A DNA stretch of 64,000 nucleotides from Rhizobium jaguaris (GTDB taxonomy: Bacteria > Pseudomonadota > Alphaproteobacteria > Rhizobiales > Rhizobiaceae): contig NZ_CP032695.1 in the NCBI RefSeq assembly GCF_003627755.1, positions 2,480,001 through 2,544,000 of the forward strand. The letters are read 5' to 3'. The notes beneath the pieces were generated by a model. That model had not been told where the DNA came from. It saw only the letters and a list, made by a program, of their open reading frames with translations, and did not search any database. A program made the translations under genes and the position numbers. Shown piece by piece: positions 15,667 through 24,683 of this stretch; the stretch's first letter is position 1; each line of letters begins with the position of its first letter.

Positions 15667-17240
15667 TTCGAGGCCTCCGGTGCATTGAACGCTGCCTTAT
15701 AGGTCGCGTGATCGACGTGTTTGTCGTCCTCGACGGCAAACAGGAATTCGTTTGGCGAGGCGGCATCGCGACGGTGGGTTACGAACACCTTCAGGGTGGT
15801 CGCAGCGTCCGGTTCGGCGGTGATGACGAAGGTTCGGCCTTCGCTGTTCGATATGGCGGGGATTTTCATGGTGGCCCCTTCCAGTCCTTCAAGACGAACT
15901 TCGATTGCCCTTGGCATCGGAACCATGTTGAGCACGCGCAAGGTATATCCGTTGCGGATCGACCCGTCGGATTCGAGCACATATTGCGGATTGCGGTCGT
16001 GAAGGACGTTCAGCTCGAGCCGCTCACGCATTGCCAGATGGACGAGCATCGCCACTCCGATGGCCACCCATATGGCGGCATAGAAGACAACGCGCGGCCT
16101 GAAGATCACCCGCCAGTTGAAGTGACGTATGCCCGCTACGAAGGTGCCGTCGGCATTTCGGACGAGGTTCGGTTGGACCCCCGTGGTTTCGCCGGTCGTC
16201 GCAAGCTTCATATTGCCGGCATATTCGCTGAGTGTGGCATAGGCGATGAGACCCCTTGGCTTGTCGAGCTTGTCCATCACACCATCGCAGGCATCAATGC
16301 AGAGGGCGCAGGTGATGCATTCCATCTGCTGCCCGTCGCGAATGTCGATCCCCATGGGACAGACGGCGACGCAGGCGTTGCAATCCACGCAGTCGCCTAT
16401 CGGCTGGCCGGCCGCTTGCGCTTTCTTCGCGTGGCGGGAACGGGGCTCCCCACGCCAGTCGTTGTAGGTGACGACCAGGGAATTCTCGTCCAGCATTGCG
16501 CCCTGAATGCGCGGCCACGGACACATGTAGGTGCAGACCTGCTCTCTCATGAGGCCGCCGAGCACGTAAGTCGTCGCGGTCAGGGTGGCGACGGTCGCGT
16601 AAGCCACCATTGGTGCCTGACCGCGGAATAAGTCCACCGCAAGCGTCGGTGCGTCGGCGAAATAAAAGATCCACGCGCCGCCCGTCATCGCTCCGATGGC
16701 GATCCATAGAGCATGCTTGACGACCCGTTTGCCGATCTTGTTTCGCGTCCAAGGGCCTGCGTCGAGTTTCATTCGCGCATTGCGGTCCCCTTCGATCGCT
16801 CGTTCGACGACGAGGAACAGATCCACCCAGACAGTCTGCGGACAGGCATACCCGCACCACGCGCGTCCGACGGCCGAGGTGACCAGGAACAGGCCGAAGC
16901 CTGCCATCACCAGAAGGCCTGCGACGTAGTAAAATTCCTGTGGCCATATTTCGATGAAAAAGAAAAAGAAGCGCCTGGTGTTGAGATCGATCAGGATCGC
17001 CTGGTCAGGGGCGTATGGCCCCCGGTCCCAATGGATCCAGGGAGCCAGATAGTAGATGGCAAGCGTTACCAGCATGACGATCCATTTGAACCGTCTGAAG
17101 CGGCCTACGGCTCGCTTCGGGAAAACCTTCTTGCGCGCGGCATAAAGGGGCTGCTGCTTGCCTCTTGCGTTGACTGGCTGGGCATCCAGCCGTTCGACAA
17201 CGTTTTCTGAGTGGGGATCGGGTGCTGTATAGAGGTTCAT
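15663..17240 (-). CDS. fixG: Ferredoxin-type membrane protein FixG/CcoG
   Basis: 525 residues with five predicted membrane helices and two [4Fe-4S] motifs: CVDCNACVAVCP and CITCALCIDACD (about 275-325). A C-terminal periplasmic Ig-like domain follows. CcoG has been shown in other bacteria to reduce copper for cbb3 assembly. The first gene of the operon, its ATG is about 55 bases downstream of a TTGAC-N4-ATCAA box. The N-terminal 35 residues are hydrophilic and cytosolic. Confidence 0.95.
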   Translation of the reverse strand: MNLYTAPDPHSENVVERLDAQPVNARGKQQPLYAARKKVFPKRAVGRFRRFKWIVMLVTLAIYYLAPWIHWDRGPYAPDQAILIDLNTRRFFFFFIEIWPQEFYYVAGLLVMAGFGLFLVTSAVGRAWCGYACPQTVWVDLFLVVERAIEGDRNARMKLDAGPWTRNKIGKRVVKHALWIAIGAMTGGAWIFYFADAPTLAVDLFRGQAPMVAYATVATLTATTYVLGGLMREQVCTYMCPWPRIQGAMLDENSLVVTYNDWRGEPRSRHAKKAQAAGQPIGDCVDCNACVAVCPMGIDIRDGQQMECITCALCIDACDGVMDKLDKPRGLIAYATLSEYAGNMKLATTGETTGVQPNLVRNADGTFVAGIRHFNWRVIFRPRVVFYAAIWVAIGVAMLVHLAMRERLELNVLHDRNPQYVLESDGSIRNGYTLRVLNMVPMPRAIEVRLEGLEGATMKIPAISNSEGRTFVITAEPDAATTLKVFVTHRRDAASPNEFLFAVEDDKHVDHATYKAAFNAPEASK

Positions 17241-17294
17241 TGCTTCAATCCGGCTTCATGAACCACCGTTTCGCATCTCGTCGCACGGCCGTCG

Positions 17295-17308
17295 TTGACG
17301 TGGATCAA
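17295..17308 (-). promoter_or_regulatory. FixK/FNR box of fixGHIS
   Basis: TTGACgtggATCAA, centred about 62 bases before the fixG ATG and directly after the terminator that closes the fixNOQP transcript. It indicates independent low-oxygen activation of fixGHIS. Confidence 0.82.
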
Positions 17309-17333
17309 GAATAGATTTCGTTTTCGACCATAC

Positions 17334-17366
17334 GAAAAAAAGCCACGCCTCCCTCAAGGCGTGGCT
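17334..17366 (-). terminator. Intrinsic terminator of fixNOQP
   Basis: A perfect 10-bp stem (arms 17341-17350 and 17357-17366, AGCCACGCCT / AGGCGTGGCT) with a 6-base loop, followed on the minus strand by seven Ts. It lies between the small gene at 17418 and the fixG promoter and separates the two fix operons. Confidence 0.9.
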
Positions 17367-17417
17367 CGGAGGATCTGCGTGAAAGGCCACGCAGGGGACA
17401 TCCTCCTGCCAGTCTTT

Positions 17418-17603
17418 CTAGTGATTTGACTCGTTGTGATCTTTGAGCGACGTCAAACTGATCATCGAAAGCCCCAGCTTTTCCGGATTATCTTGCTCTT
17501 CCGGGGAGCCCAGCGGCTTTGCCCGAACGGATGTCCTCTTGTGGACGACCGCTCGCGGTGTGCCGTAAAGTCCGAGGAGCGGGTTGTTGTTGTGGGTAGA
17601 CAT
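17418..17603 (-). CDS. Small hypothetical protein at the end of fixNOQP
   Basis: 61 residues starting MSTHNNNPLLGLYGTP, from an ATG with a good GAGGAACATTCC ribosome-binding site. It begins 10 bases after the fixP stop and ends about 50 bases before the terminator, so it would be in the fixNOQP transcript. It is hydrophilic, with no membrane helix or cysteine pair. Family not recognised. A product working with the oxidase is possible, but only position supports it. Confidence 0.55.
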   Translation of the reverse strand: MSTHNNNPLLGLYGTPRAVVHKRTSVRAKPLGSPEEQDNPEKLGLSMISLTSLKDHNESNH

Positions 17604-17613
17604 GGAATGTTCC

Positions 17614-18477
17614 TCACTTTCCGCCGCCGAGCGAGTGAACGAACACCGTCAGCTCTTTCACGGTTGACTGGCCGAGGCGGGCCGACCACGCCGGCATGAC
17701 ACCATGTTTGGGGGCCGTGACCTGGCGGACAATTGCGTCTTCGCCGCTGCCTTTGAGCCAGATCGCATCGGCAAGGTTCGGTGCGCCCATGTCGATGTTG
17801 CCCTTTGCGTCCTGCCCATGACACGCAGCGCAGTTGTCGGCGAAAACCTGACGTCCTGCCTCGGCGAGCGCCGGATCGGACGGCTTGTTGGTCAGACCCC
17901 AGACATAAGCCGCAACCGCCCGAATCTGCGCGGGCTGCAATATCTCGGCAAATGCCGGCATCTCCGACACGTGCGTATCGGTATCGCCGTCGAAGCGGAT
18001 GCCGTGGGAGATCGTTTTCTGGATCGAAGTCAGATCGCCGCCCCAGAGCCAATCGTCATCGTTCAGATTCGGAAAGCCCGGCCCGCCCGTCGCGCCCGAA
18101 CCGTGACAAGGGGCACAGTTGACCTTGAAGGCAGACGCACCACCTGCGATGGCGAATTCACGCAGGGACGGATCTGCGTCAATTTCGGATACGGTCTTTG
18201 CGGCGATCTGCTGCTCGAACTGCGTTTGAGCTGCTTTCGCGACTTGAACTTGCTGCTGCAGCTCCGCGCGGCTGGAAAAGCCGAGAAGGCCCTTTGTCGT
18301 GTCCTTGATCATCGGTATCGACGGATAAAGGATTGCATAGCCCACTGCCCAAAGGATGGTGGCGCAAAATGTCCAGACCCACCAACGCGGCATGGGATTG
18401 TTGAGCTCTCGGATTCCATCCCACTCGTGACCAGTCGTCTCGACGCCGCTGATCTCGTCTATATGTTTCTCCGACAT
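17614..18477 (-). CDS. fixP: cbb3 oxidase diheme subunit III FixP/CcoP
   Basis: 287 residues. An N-terminal cytosolic segment (ETTGHEWDGIRELNNPMPRWW) and one membrane anchor precede two cytochrome c domains with heme sites C121-x-x-C124-H125 and C216-x-x-C219-H220. CcoP passes electrons to CcoO and the catalytic subunit. The ATG at 18475-18477 is preferred over one at 18486 because GAAGGA lies 8 bases before it and the sequence then matches other rhizobial FixP starts. It begins 1 base after the fixQ stop. Confidence 0.95.
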   Translation of the reverse strand: MSEKHIDEISGVETTGHEWDGIRELNNPMPRWWVWTFCATILWAVGYAILYPSIPMIKDTTKGLLGFSSRAELQQQVQVAKAAQTQFEQQIAAKTVSEIDADPSLREFAIAGGASAFKVNCAPCHGSGATGGPGFPNLNDDDWLWGGDLTSIQKTISHGIRFDGDTDTHVSEMPAFAEILQPAQIRAVAAYVWGLTNKPSDPALAEAGRQVFADNCAACHGQDAKGNIDMGAPNLADAIWLKGSGEDAIVRQVTAPKHGVMPAWSARLGQSTVKELTVFVHSLGGGK

Positions 18478-18478
18478 C

Positions 18479-18631
18479 TCATTCATCCTTCAGCGGAATG
18501 TTCGCGGCTTCGTCGGCTATCTTCTTGCTGCCGGGACGGAGGGTGAAGAAGATTGCGCCGATGAAGAACAGGGCCATCGCCAGAAGACCCCAACTATCGG
18601 CGAAGTGACGCATTGCGTTGTAAACTTCCAT
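18479..18631 (-). CDS. fixQ: cbb3 oxidase subunit FixQ/CcoQ
   Basis: 50 residues, read from the sequence as MEVYNAMRHFADSWGLLAMA onwards, with one membrane helix and a short charged tail ending PLKDE. Length, the AD-WGL motif and position between fixO and fixP fit CcoQ, which stabilises the complex. The start is 8 bases after the fixO stop. Confidence 0.93.
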   Translation of the reverse strand: MEVYNAMRHFADSWGLLAMALFFIGAIFFTLRPGSKKIADEAANIPLKDE

Positions 18632-18639
18632 GGTGAGCC

Positions 18640-19371
18640 TCATCGATAGCCGGTTGCGTCGTCGTAAGTCGAAAAGTCCACCAGAGTGCCGAGCATCTGG
18701 AGGTATGAGACCAGGGCATCCATCTCCGTCAGCCTTGTGGGATCGCCGTCGAAGTCACCCACCTTCGCTTTCGGGTAGCGTGCGAGCAGAGCGGTTGTGT
18801 TGGCGTTCGGGTCGGCCTGCGCGCGCATGTCGGCCTCGGCATTTGCCAGCATGTCGGCCGTATAGGGCACGCCGACGTCCTCGTTGGCCTTCAGATCCAT
18901 GCCGATGTCCTTGACCGTGACATCCCTGTCCTTGAGGAAGGCATAGGTCGGCATAATCGATTCCGGGACCACCGCGCGCGGATTGGACAGATGCTGCACG
19001 TGCCATTCATTCGAATAGCGGCCGCCCACCCTGGCCAGATCCGGTCCCGTGCGTTTCGAACCCCATTGGAACGGATGGTCGAACATCGATTCAGCCGCAA
19101 GCGAGTAGTGGCCGTAGCGTTCAACTTCATCGCGGAAGGGGCGGATCATCTGGCTGTGGCACAGATAGCATCCTTCACGGATGTAGATGTTTCGCCCAGC
19201 GAGCTCGAGTGGTGTGTAGGGTCGCATGCCCTCCACCTTCTCGATCGTGTTCTGGAGATAGAAAAGCGGAGCTATCTCGACGATACCGCCAATGCTGACG
19301 ACCAGGAGGGATCCGACCAGAAGAAGGGTCGCGTTCTTTTCGAGGATTTGGTGTTTTTCCAGGATCGACAT
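18640..19371 (-). CDS. fixO: cbb3 oxidase monoheme subunit II FixO/CcoO
   Basis: 243 residues from ATG 19371 (GAGGAGAAGAAG). One N-terminal membrane helix precedes a cytochrome c domain with C68-x-x-C71-H72 in [12 protein letters not shown]. Later methionine-containing loops (SIMPTY) supply the axial ligand. It accepts electrons from FixP and delivers them to FixN. It lies 10 bases after the fixN stop. Confidence 0.95.
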   Translation of the reverse strand: MSILEKHQILEKNATLLLVGSLLVVSIGGIVEIAPLFYLQNTIEKVEGMRPYTPLELAGRNIYIREGCYLCHSQMIRPFRDEVERYGHYSLAAESMFDHPFQWGSKRTGPDLARVGGRYSNEWHVQHLSNPRAVVPESIMPTYAFLKDRDVTVKDIGMDLKANEDVGVPYTADMLANAEADMRAQADPNANTTALLARYPKAKVGDFDGDPTRLTEMDALVSYLQMLGTLVDFSTYDDATGYR

Positions 19372-19381
19372 CTTCTTCTCC

Positions 19382-20998
19382 TCACTGTGCAGCTTGAAGC
19401 GTGATCGTTCCCGGGATCGCGGCTTCGTCACGCTGATGGCCACGGATCGTCATCGCGACATTGAAGGCCATGACCACACCGCCGGCCAGGTAAAGGCCGC
19501 CACCGACTGCGCGCAGCAGGTAGTAGGGGAACATTGCTGCAACCGTTTCCGCGAACGAATAAACCAAGAAGCCCTGGCCGTTATATTCGCGCCACATAAG
19601 GCCCTGCTGGATACCGGCGACCCAAAGGACGGCCGCATAGATGACGATGCCAAGGGTGGCGAGCCAGAAATGCCAGTTGACCATGCGCAGGCTGTAGAGC
19701 CGCTCACGGCCCCAGAGCTTCGGCGTCAGATAGTAGATTGCACCGAAAGTAATCATGCCGACCCAGCCGAGGGCGCCGGAATGAACATGGCCGATTGTCC
19801 ACTCGGTGTAGTGGCTGAGGGAGTTGACGGTCTTCACGGACATCATCGGCCCCTCGAATGTCGACATGCCGTAGAAGGCGATGGCGACTATCATCATGCG
19901 GATGATGGGGTCGGTGCGGATCTTGTCCCAGGCGCCCGATAGCGTCATGAGTCCGTTGATCATGCCGCCCCAGGAGGGCATCCAGAGCATGATCGAGAAA
20001 ACCATTCCGAGCGTCTGCGCCCAGTCGGGTAGAGCCGTATAGTGCAGATGGTGCGGACCGGCCCAGATGTACAGGAAGATCAAGGCCCAGAAATGAATGA
20101 TCGACAGCCGGTAGGAATAGATCGGCCGGTTGGCCTGTTTCGGCACGAAGTAGTACATCATGCCGAGGAAGCCTGCGGTCAGGAAAAAGCCGACGGCGTT
20201 GTGGCCGTACCACCATTGAGTGAGAGCATCCTGCACGCCCGAAAAGAGAGAATAGCTCTTGGAGCCGAGGAACGAGACCGGCACCGCCAGGTTATTGACG
20301 ACATGCAGCATGGCGATCGTGACAATGAAGCCGAGGTAGAACCAGTTCGCCACATAGATATGCGGCTCTTTCCGCTTCAGGATTGTTCCGAGGAACACCG
20401 CAAGATAAGCGACCCAGACAATCGTGAGCCACACATCGACATACCATTCCGGCTCCGCGTATTCCCGCGCCTGGGTGATGCCCAGTATATAGCCGGTGGC
20501 CGCCATCACGATGAAGAGCTGGTAGCCCCAGAAAACGAACCAAGCCAGCTTACCGCCGAACAGGCGAGCACGGCAGGTACGCTGGACCACATAAAAGGAC
20601 GTCATGATCAGCGCGTTGCCGCCAAATGCAAAGATGACGGCGGACGTGTGGACAGGACGAAGACGACCAAAGTTCAGATAGGGCGCGATGTTCAGATCGG
20701 GGAAGGCCAGCTGGAGAGCAATTACAAGACCCACAAGGAAGCCGACGACACCCCAAAAGACCGTCGCAATCAGTCCATAGCGGATGACCCCGTCGGAGTA
20801 GGCCGAGGTCTCTGTAGCCTTGACGGCACGCCGCGGAGAAAAATCGACCCTGCGCAAAAGCAGGACCGTTCCCGCGAGCAGACAGAAAAATAACACCCAC
20901 ATGTGGGCGGCAAATAGTTGGTCGTGGGCGAGAGCGGCCCCCAAAAGCGCGAAAAACGCGCCAACCGCCAGCACCATGATTTCTAAGGTATAATCCAT
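19382..20998 (-). CDS. fixN: cbb3 oxidase catalytic subunit I FixN/CcoN
   Basis: 538 residues with about twelve membrane helices. Histidine-rich segments typical of heme-copper oxidase subunit I are present ([12 protein letters not shown] for low-spin heme; [13 protein letters not shown] and [11 protein letters not shown] for Cu[12 protein letters not shown] for heme b3). This high-affinity oxidase supports respiration at nanomolar oxygen, as in nodules. A TTGAT-N4-GTCAA box lies 91-105 bases before the ATG. First gene of fixNOQP. Confidence 0.96.
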   Translation of the reverse strand: MDYTLEIMVLAVGAFFALLGAALAHDQLFAAHMWVLFFCLLAGTVLLLRRVDFSPRRAVKATETSAYSDGVIRYGLIATVFWGVVGFLVGLVIALQLAFPDLNIAPYLNFGRLRPVHTSAVIFAFGGNALIMTSFYVVQRTCRARLFGGKLAWFVFWGYQLFIVMAATGYILGITQAREYAEPEWYVDVWLTIVWVAYLAVFLGTILKRKEPHIYVANWFYLGFIVTIAMLHVVNNLAVPVSFLGSKSYSLFSGVQDALTQWWYGHNAVGFFLTAGFLGMMYYFVPKQANRPIYSYRLSIIHFWALIFLYIWAGPHHLHYTALPDWAQTLGMVFSIMLWMPSWGGMINGLMTLSGAWDKIRTDPIIRMMIVAIAFYGMSTFEGPMMSVKTVNSLSHYTEWTIGHVHSGALGWVGMITFGAIYYLTPKLWGRERLYSLRMVNWHFWLATLGIVIYAAVLWVAGIQQGLMWREYNGQGFLVYSFAETVAAMFPYYLLRAVGGGLYLAGGVVMAFNVAMTIRGHQRDEAAIPGTITLQAAQ

Positions 20999-21089
20999 GT
21001 GATCGTCCCCGCAGCGCAGACGGCTACGTCGCGATGACCGCCTTTCCCGCCTATTGGACGACAGTTGTCATGCCCGCGGCCGTCAATCT

Positions 21090-21103
21090 TTGATCTATGT
21101 CAA
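21090..21103 (-). promoter_or_regulatory. FixK/FNR box of fixNOQP
   Basis: TTGATctatGTCAA lies in the 390-base region between divergent fixN and the pseudoazurin gene, nearer to fixN (91 bases to its ATG). Confidence 0.85.
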
Positions 21104-21302
21104 CGAGCGAGGCATTGGGCATCAAACGGCGATGTCACGGCCTGTCTTTTCCGCATGCTCAGGCATATGGCTGACCTCCAGCCTTTCCTTGGAGAAGGCC
21201 GTCTTGTCATTCTCGCCTTGCTGCTCTTTGTCGAGGCTCCGCCGGTACTTCGAAACTGCGACGCGCAACTGCGGCAACGGAGTCACTCCGTCCGTCGGCA
21301 AT

Positions 21303-21316
21303 TTGATAAGCGTCAA
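21303..21316 (+). promoter_or_regulatory. FixK/FNR box of pseudoazurin gene
   Basis: TTGATaagcGTCAA ends 72 bases before the pseudoazurin ATG. Together with the fixN box it gives the divergent region two dedicated sites. Confidence 0.82.
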
Positions 21317-21388
21317 AGAAGAATGTTCGGCTTCGACGTACCACCACCCCTGTGGCCAATCAGGCCAGCGCTAGCAGGAGACAAGAGA

Positions 21389-21832
21389 ATGCGTTTCAAA
21401 ACCGGTCTGATCGCTGCGACCGCAGCTTTGATGGCTTCGGCAATGCCGCTCATGGCAGCAGATCACCAGATTCAGATGCTCAACAAGGGTGCCGATGGCG
21501 CAATGGTGTTCGAACCGGGCTTCGTCAAGATCGCACCCGGCGATACGATCACCTTCATTCCGACCGACAAGACCCACAATGTCGAAACGTTCAAGGAACT
21601 GATCCCTGCCGGCGCACCGGAATTCAAGTCCAAAGCAAGCGAGCAGTATCAGGTCAAGTTCGATGTGCCCGGCGCCTATGTCGTGAAATGCACGCCACAC
21701 GCTGGCATGGGCATGGTTGCGCTGATCCAGGTTGGAGACCATCCGGCAAATCTCGAAGCCATCAAGACCGCCAAGATTCCAAACCTGGCGCGAAAGCGTC
21801 TCGACGCAGACCTCGCACAGGTCACCCAATAA
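21389..21832 (+). CDS. Pseudoazurin (blue copper electron carrier)
   Basis: 147 residues with a signal peptide (about 1-24, cleaved after PLMAA-like). The type-1 copper ligands are all present: H63 in KTHNVETF, then C101, H104 and M109 in [12 protein letters not shown]. Pseudoazurin carries electrons in the periplasm from the bc1 complex to nitrite or N2O reductases and possibly cbb3 oxidase. The start is set by AGGAG 9 bases before the ATG; the longer open frame upstream includes the promoter. It ends with a clear terminator, so it is monocistronic. No partner reductase is in the window. Confidence 0.93.
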   Translation: MRFKTGLIAATAALMASAMPLMAADHQIQMLNKGADGAMVFEPGFVKIAPGDTITFIPTDKTHNVETFKELIPAGAPEFKSKASEQYQVKFDVPGAYVVKCTPHAGMGMVALIQVGDHPANLEAIKTAKIPNLARKRLDADLAQVTQ

Positions 21833-21858
21833 TGCGATAATAACGAGTGGTGACCCGG

Positions 21859-21891
21859 GGTGACTTGGCCGAAGGCCCGGTCACCTTCTTT
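21859..21891 (+). terminator. Terminator after pseudoazurin gene
   Basis: GGTGAC (21859-21864) pairs with GTCACC (21880-21885), with an inner GGCC/GGCC stem and GAA loop, followed by TTCTTT. It lies 27 bases after the stop codon. Confidence 0.75.
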
Positions 21892-21998
21892 ATGTCGGAG
21901 ACATCTTGTGGTCGCCGATGCGATGAGTGGTTGAGCGCTCTCACTTCCTACCCGGGACATGTCCGAAGTGGGGCCTGGTCAGGCCCTTTCCATTAGGG

Positions 21999-23351
21999 TC
22001 AGGCCGCCTTGCTATGTGTTCGCCCTGACATGCCGAAATAGGCGTCGAAGGCCGCGGCAACGGCTCTGATCATGAAACGCGATTCCTGGCGCACGGTAAG
22101 CTTGCCGTCATTGATCGCAATCACGCCGTCGGCAGTGAGATCTCTAAGCCTGTCATTGCCTGCCAGCAAATAGTCGACGTCAAAGCCGGAATTTTCAGTG
22201 ATGCTATTTAGGTCGGCCGAGAAATCGCACATGAGGCGTTCGATGATGCGGGCGCGAAGCCGGTCTTCATCCGTAAGGCGATACCCCTTCCCGGTCGCGA
22301 GAACGCCGGACGACACGCGATCGGCATAAGTACCGATTGCGACCTCGTTCTGGACATATCCCATCGGCAACTTGCCTATGGCCGAAGCTCCGAGCCCAAT
22401 CAACGTCTCGCAGGTGTCCGTCGTATATCCCTGGAAATTTCGTCGCACCTCCCCCCTGGAACCGGCGATCGAAAGTGTGTCGCCAGGCAGAGCGAAATGG
22501 TCGAGGCCTATCCGGACATAGCCCGCCGCAACGAGTGCGGAAGCGATCGCTTCCGCCTGCGCGTTTCTCTCGTCGGCGCCCGGAAGCGTCGCGTCGTCGA
22601 TCAACCGCTGATGTTTCTTGAAGGCCGGGATATGCGCATATCCAAAGACCGCAAATCGCTCGGGGCGCATCTCAATCGAGGCATTCACCGTATCGATGCA
22701 CGATTGGACTGTCTGATGCGGTAGTCCGTAGATCAGGTCGAAATTGATGCTGGAAACGCCTGAGGCCCGCAACAACGATACGGCTGTACTCGTCTGTTCG
22801 ACGGATTGCTTGCGGTTGATGGCCGCTTGGACCACCGGGTCGAAGCTCTGGACGCCGAGGCTCGCGCGATCAACGCCGCTTTCGCCGAGCGCTGCCACCA
22901 TTTCCTCCGACAGCGTGCGGGGATCGATCTCGATCGCAACGCTGCAATCATATTGGAAATCGAACGCGCCTCTGAGCTTCTTGATCAGAACCCGAAACTC
23001 GTCCGGCCTGACGATTGTCGGCGTCCCGCCGCCGAAGTGCACATTCTTGACCATGATCGGCTTGTGCGCAGCGAATGCGACCAACTCGATCTCCTGATGC
23101 AAAACATCGAGATATTCGAGGACCGGGCGATCCTGCCGCGAGATGGTCGTGTGACAACCGCAATACCAGCACATGGAACGACAGTACGGAATATGAAGAT
23201 AAAGCGAAACCGGCTGATCTTGTTCGAGGTTCGCCAATGCTTGCGCATAAGCATCCGGCCCTATCGCCGAAGAGAACGCAGGCGCCGTGGGGTAACTTGT
23301 GTAGCGCGGCAACCGGGCTTCGCCGTATTTCGCGACCAAATGACTGGACAT
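21999..23351 (-). CDS. hemN: Oxygen-independent coproporphyrinogen III dehydrogenase HemN
   Basis: 450 residues from ATG 23351 (GAAGGAACC). A radical-SAM enzyme with C57-x3-C61-x2-C64-x-C66, the CX3CX2CXC pattern of true HemN, and the N-terminal RYTSYPTAP found in authentic members. It oxidatively decarboxylates coproporphyrinogen III for heme synthesis without oxygen, needed to make cytochromes for cbb3 and Nar. A TTGCT-N4-ATCAA box lies 57-70 bases upstream. Monocistronic. Confidence 0.95.
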   Translation of the reverse strand: MSSHLVAKYGEARLPRYTSYPTAPAFSSAIGPDAYAQALANLEQDQPVSLYLHIPYCRSMCWYCGCHTTISRQDRPVLEYLDVLHQEIELVAFAAHKPIMVKNVHFGGGTPTIVRPDEFRVLIKKLRGAFDFQYDCSVAIEIDPRTLSEEMVAALGESGVDRASLGVQSFDPVVQAAINRKQSVEQTSTAVSLLRASGVSSINFDLIYGLPHQTVQSCIDTVNASIEMRPERFAVFGYAHIPAFKKHQRLIDDATLPGADERNAQAEAIASALVAAGYVRIGLDHFALPGDTLSIAGSRGEVRRNFQGYTTDTCETLIGLGASAIGKLPMGYVQNEVAIGTYADRVSSGVLATGKGYRLTDEDRLRARIIERLMCDFSADLNSITENSGFDVDYLLAGNDRLRDLTADGVIAINDGKLTVRQESRFMIRAVAAAFDAYFGMSGRTHSKAA

Positions 23352-23407
23352 GATTGGTTCCTTCAAAGGGGTTGAAGGACCATTGGCGCCAGGAGTGAGA
23401 TCTGTCC

Positions 23408-23421
23408 TTGCTCTAAATCAA
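23408..23421 (-). promoter_or_regulatory. FNR-type box (TTGCT variant) of hemN
   Basis: TTGCTctaaATCAA differs from the consensus only at the fourth base. It starts 57 bases before the hemN ATG. The same TTGCT variant recurs 38 bases away at 23460. Confidence 0.65.
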
Positions 23422-23459
23422 TGACGGCCGGCTGAAACCGGCACGAGCATGGAGGTTAT

Positions 23460-23473
23460 TTGCTGGCAATCAA
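23460..23473 (+). promoter_or_regulatory. FNR-type box (TTGCT variant) of DUF2249 gene
   Basis: TTGCTggcaATCAA lies 98-111 bases before the ATG at 23571. It shares the unusual TTGCT half with the hemN box, which suggests a common regulator. Confidence 0.6.
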
Positions 23474-23570
23474 AGTCACCCGGCCGCCCCGAGACTATGC
23501 TTGCTTATCTGGTGGGCCGCGGCCGCAGCCGCCAGGCTCTCTGAATTGCGCGGCCGAAGGACAAAATTTC

Positions 23571-23855
23571 ATGACCGAAGCAGCGCTCATCGAGGCGGAA
23601 ATTCCTCTCATTGACGTGCGCACCATCGCGCCCACCGAGAGACACCATCTCATCTTCAGTACCCTCCACGCCCTTGCCCCCGGCGGCCTCCTACGCATCA
23701 CCAGCGACCACGATCCCCGCCCGCTGCACTATCAATTGGAGTCGGGCTATCCCGGAAAATTCTCCTGGGACTATCTCGAGCAGGGTCCCCAGATCTGGCG
23801 GGTCGAGATTTCTCGTCTTGAGGCGGGTTGCGATTGCAGCTGCGGCGGCCACTGA
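23571..23855 (+). CDS. DUF2249 domain protein with cysteine-rich tail
   Basis: 94 residues from ATG 23571 (GAAGGA). A compact DUF2249 domain (IDVRTIAPTERHHLIFSTLHALAPGGLLRITSDHDPRPLHYQLES) ends with CDCSCGGH, a cluster of three cysteines and one histidine that looks metal-binding. Family members are common beside denitrification and NO-response genes; their biochemical role is not established. The first gene of a probable operon with the next DUF2249 gene. Confidence 0.85.
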   Translation: MTEAALIEAEIPLIDVRTIAPTERHHLIFSTLHALAPGGLLRITSDHDPRPLHYQLESGYPGKFSWDYLEQGPQIWRVEISRLEAGCDCSCGGH

Positions 23856-23996
23856 GCACGCAGGATAAACGATGATGATCGCTTCCGGCGCGACCTTGTC
23901 ACGATGGACGACGTCGCATTTTGCCGCTGCAGCGAAATCAGAACATATTCGCCAACGGCGCTTTTTTGTCGCCAGACCGAATTTGGAGAGGTAGCG

Positions 23997-24524
23997 ATGA
24001 TCATGCCACTTCGTGAACTTGACGTCCGCCCGCTCCTCAAGAACGGCGGTGCGCCCTTCAACCTGATAATGGAAACGGTCGCATCGCTCGAACCGGGAGA
24101 AGGTCTTCGGCTGCTCGCGATATTCGAACCGACGCCCCTGATCCACCAGCTCAGGCAGCGCGGCTATTCCCACGTGAGTAGGAAAATCGCGGAGGACGAT
24201 TGGGAAATCATCTTCGCACCGGAGTCAGCTGCCTCAGAAGGGGGACAAACAGGCGAGCCGACTTTGGAAACGGACCTATGGCCCGAACCGATATGGAATC
24301 TGGATCTGACCGGCCTTGCACCACCGAAGCCGATGGAACGTATCCTTGCGCGCCTGCAGACAATGAAAGCCGGCGAAGTACTATTTGCGCTCTTGAGCCG
24401 CGAGCCGATTTCCCTCCTGAACGAGGTGAAAGCTCGCGGCCATGAATGGGTCGGCAACTTCGACTCCACGGGAACGGTCTACCGCATCATGGTTCGCGTG
24501 AACCCTTCCGGGGTCTCGGCATGA
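23997..24524 (+). CDS. Tandem DUF2249 domain protein
   Basis: 175 residues from ATG 23997 (GGAGAGG). Two similar halves: residues about 1-80 (LRELDVRPLLKNGGAPFNLIMETVASLEPGEGLRLLAIFEPTPLIHQLRQRGY) and about 95-170 (WNLDLTGLAPPKPMERILARLQTMKAGEVLFALLSREPISLLNEVKARG), each a DUF2249 repeat. No cysteine tail. It follows the single-domain gene after 141 bases and precedes nnrU. Role unknown; the neighbours suggest nitrogen-oxide or low-oxygen metabolism. Confidence 0.83.
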   Translation: MIMPLRELDVRPLLKNGGAPFNLIMETVASLEPGEGLRLLAIFEPTPLIHQLRQRGYSHVSRKIAEDDWEIIFAPESAASEGGQTGEPTLETDLWPEPIWNLDLTGLAPPKPMERILARLQTMKAGEVLFALLSREPISLLNEVKARGHEWVGNFDSTGTVYRIMVRVNPSGVSA

Positions 24525-24683
24525 AATTCGTCGTTTCTGAACCGCTGTGACAATGCATCACGAGGAACGACAGGCGCGGCAGGGATATCGGCATCCGAAT
24601 TTTGATAGGCCATTTTGAGATTGCGCAATGAAGACGGCTGACCAAATGGAATAGAACCAGCCTGCAAATTTGGAGAATTTCAA

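Noticed and set aside
20042..20893. Plus-strand frame antisense to fixN
   Set aside because: Charged low-complexity translation opposite a certain gene; shadow frame.
21065..21388. N-terminal extension of the pseudoazurin frame
   Set aside because: The signal peptide begins at 21389 with a ribosome-binding site; the extension would cover the FNR box and promoter.
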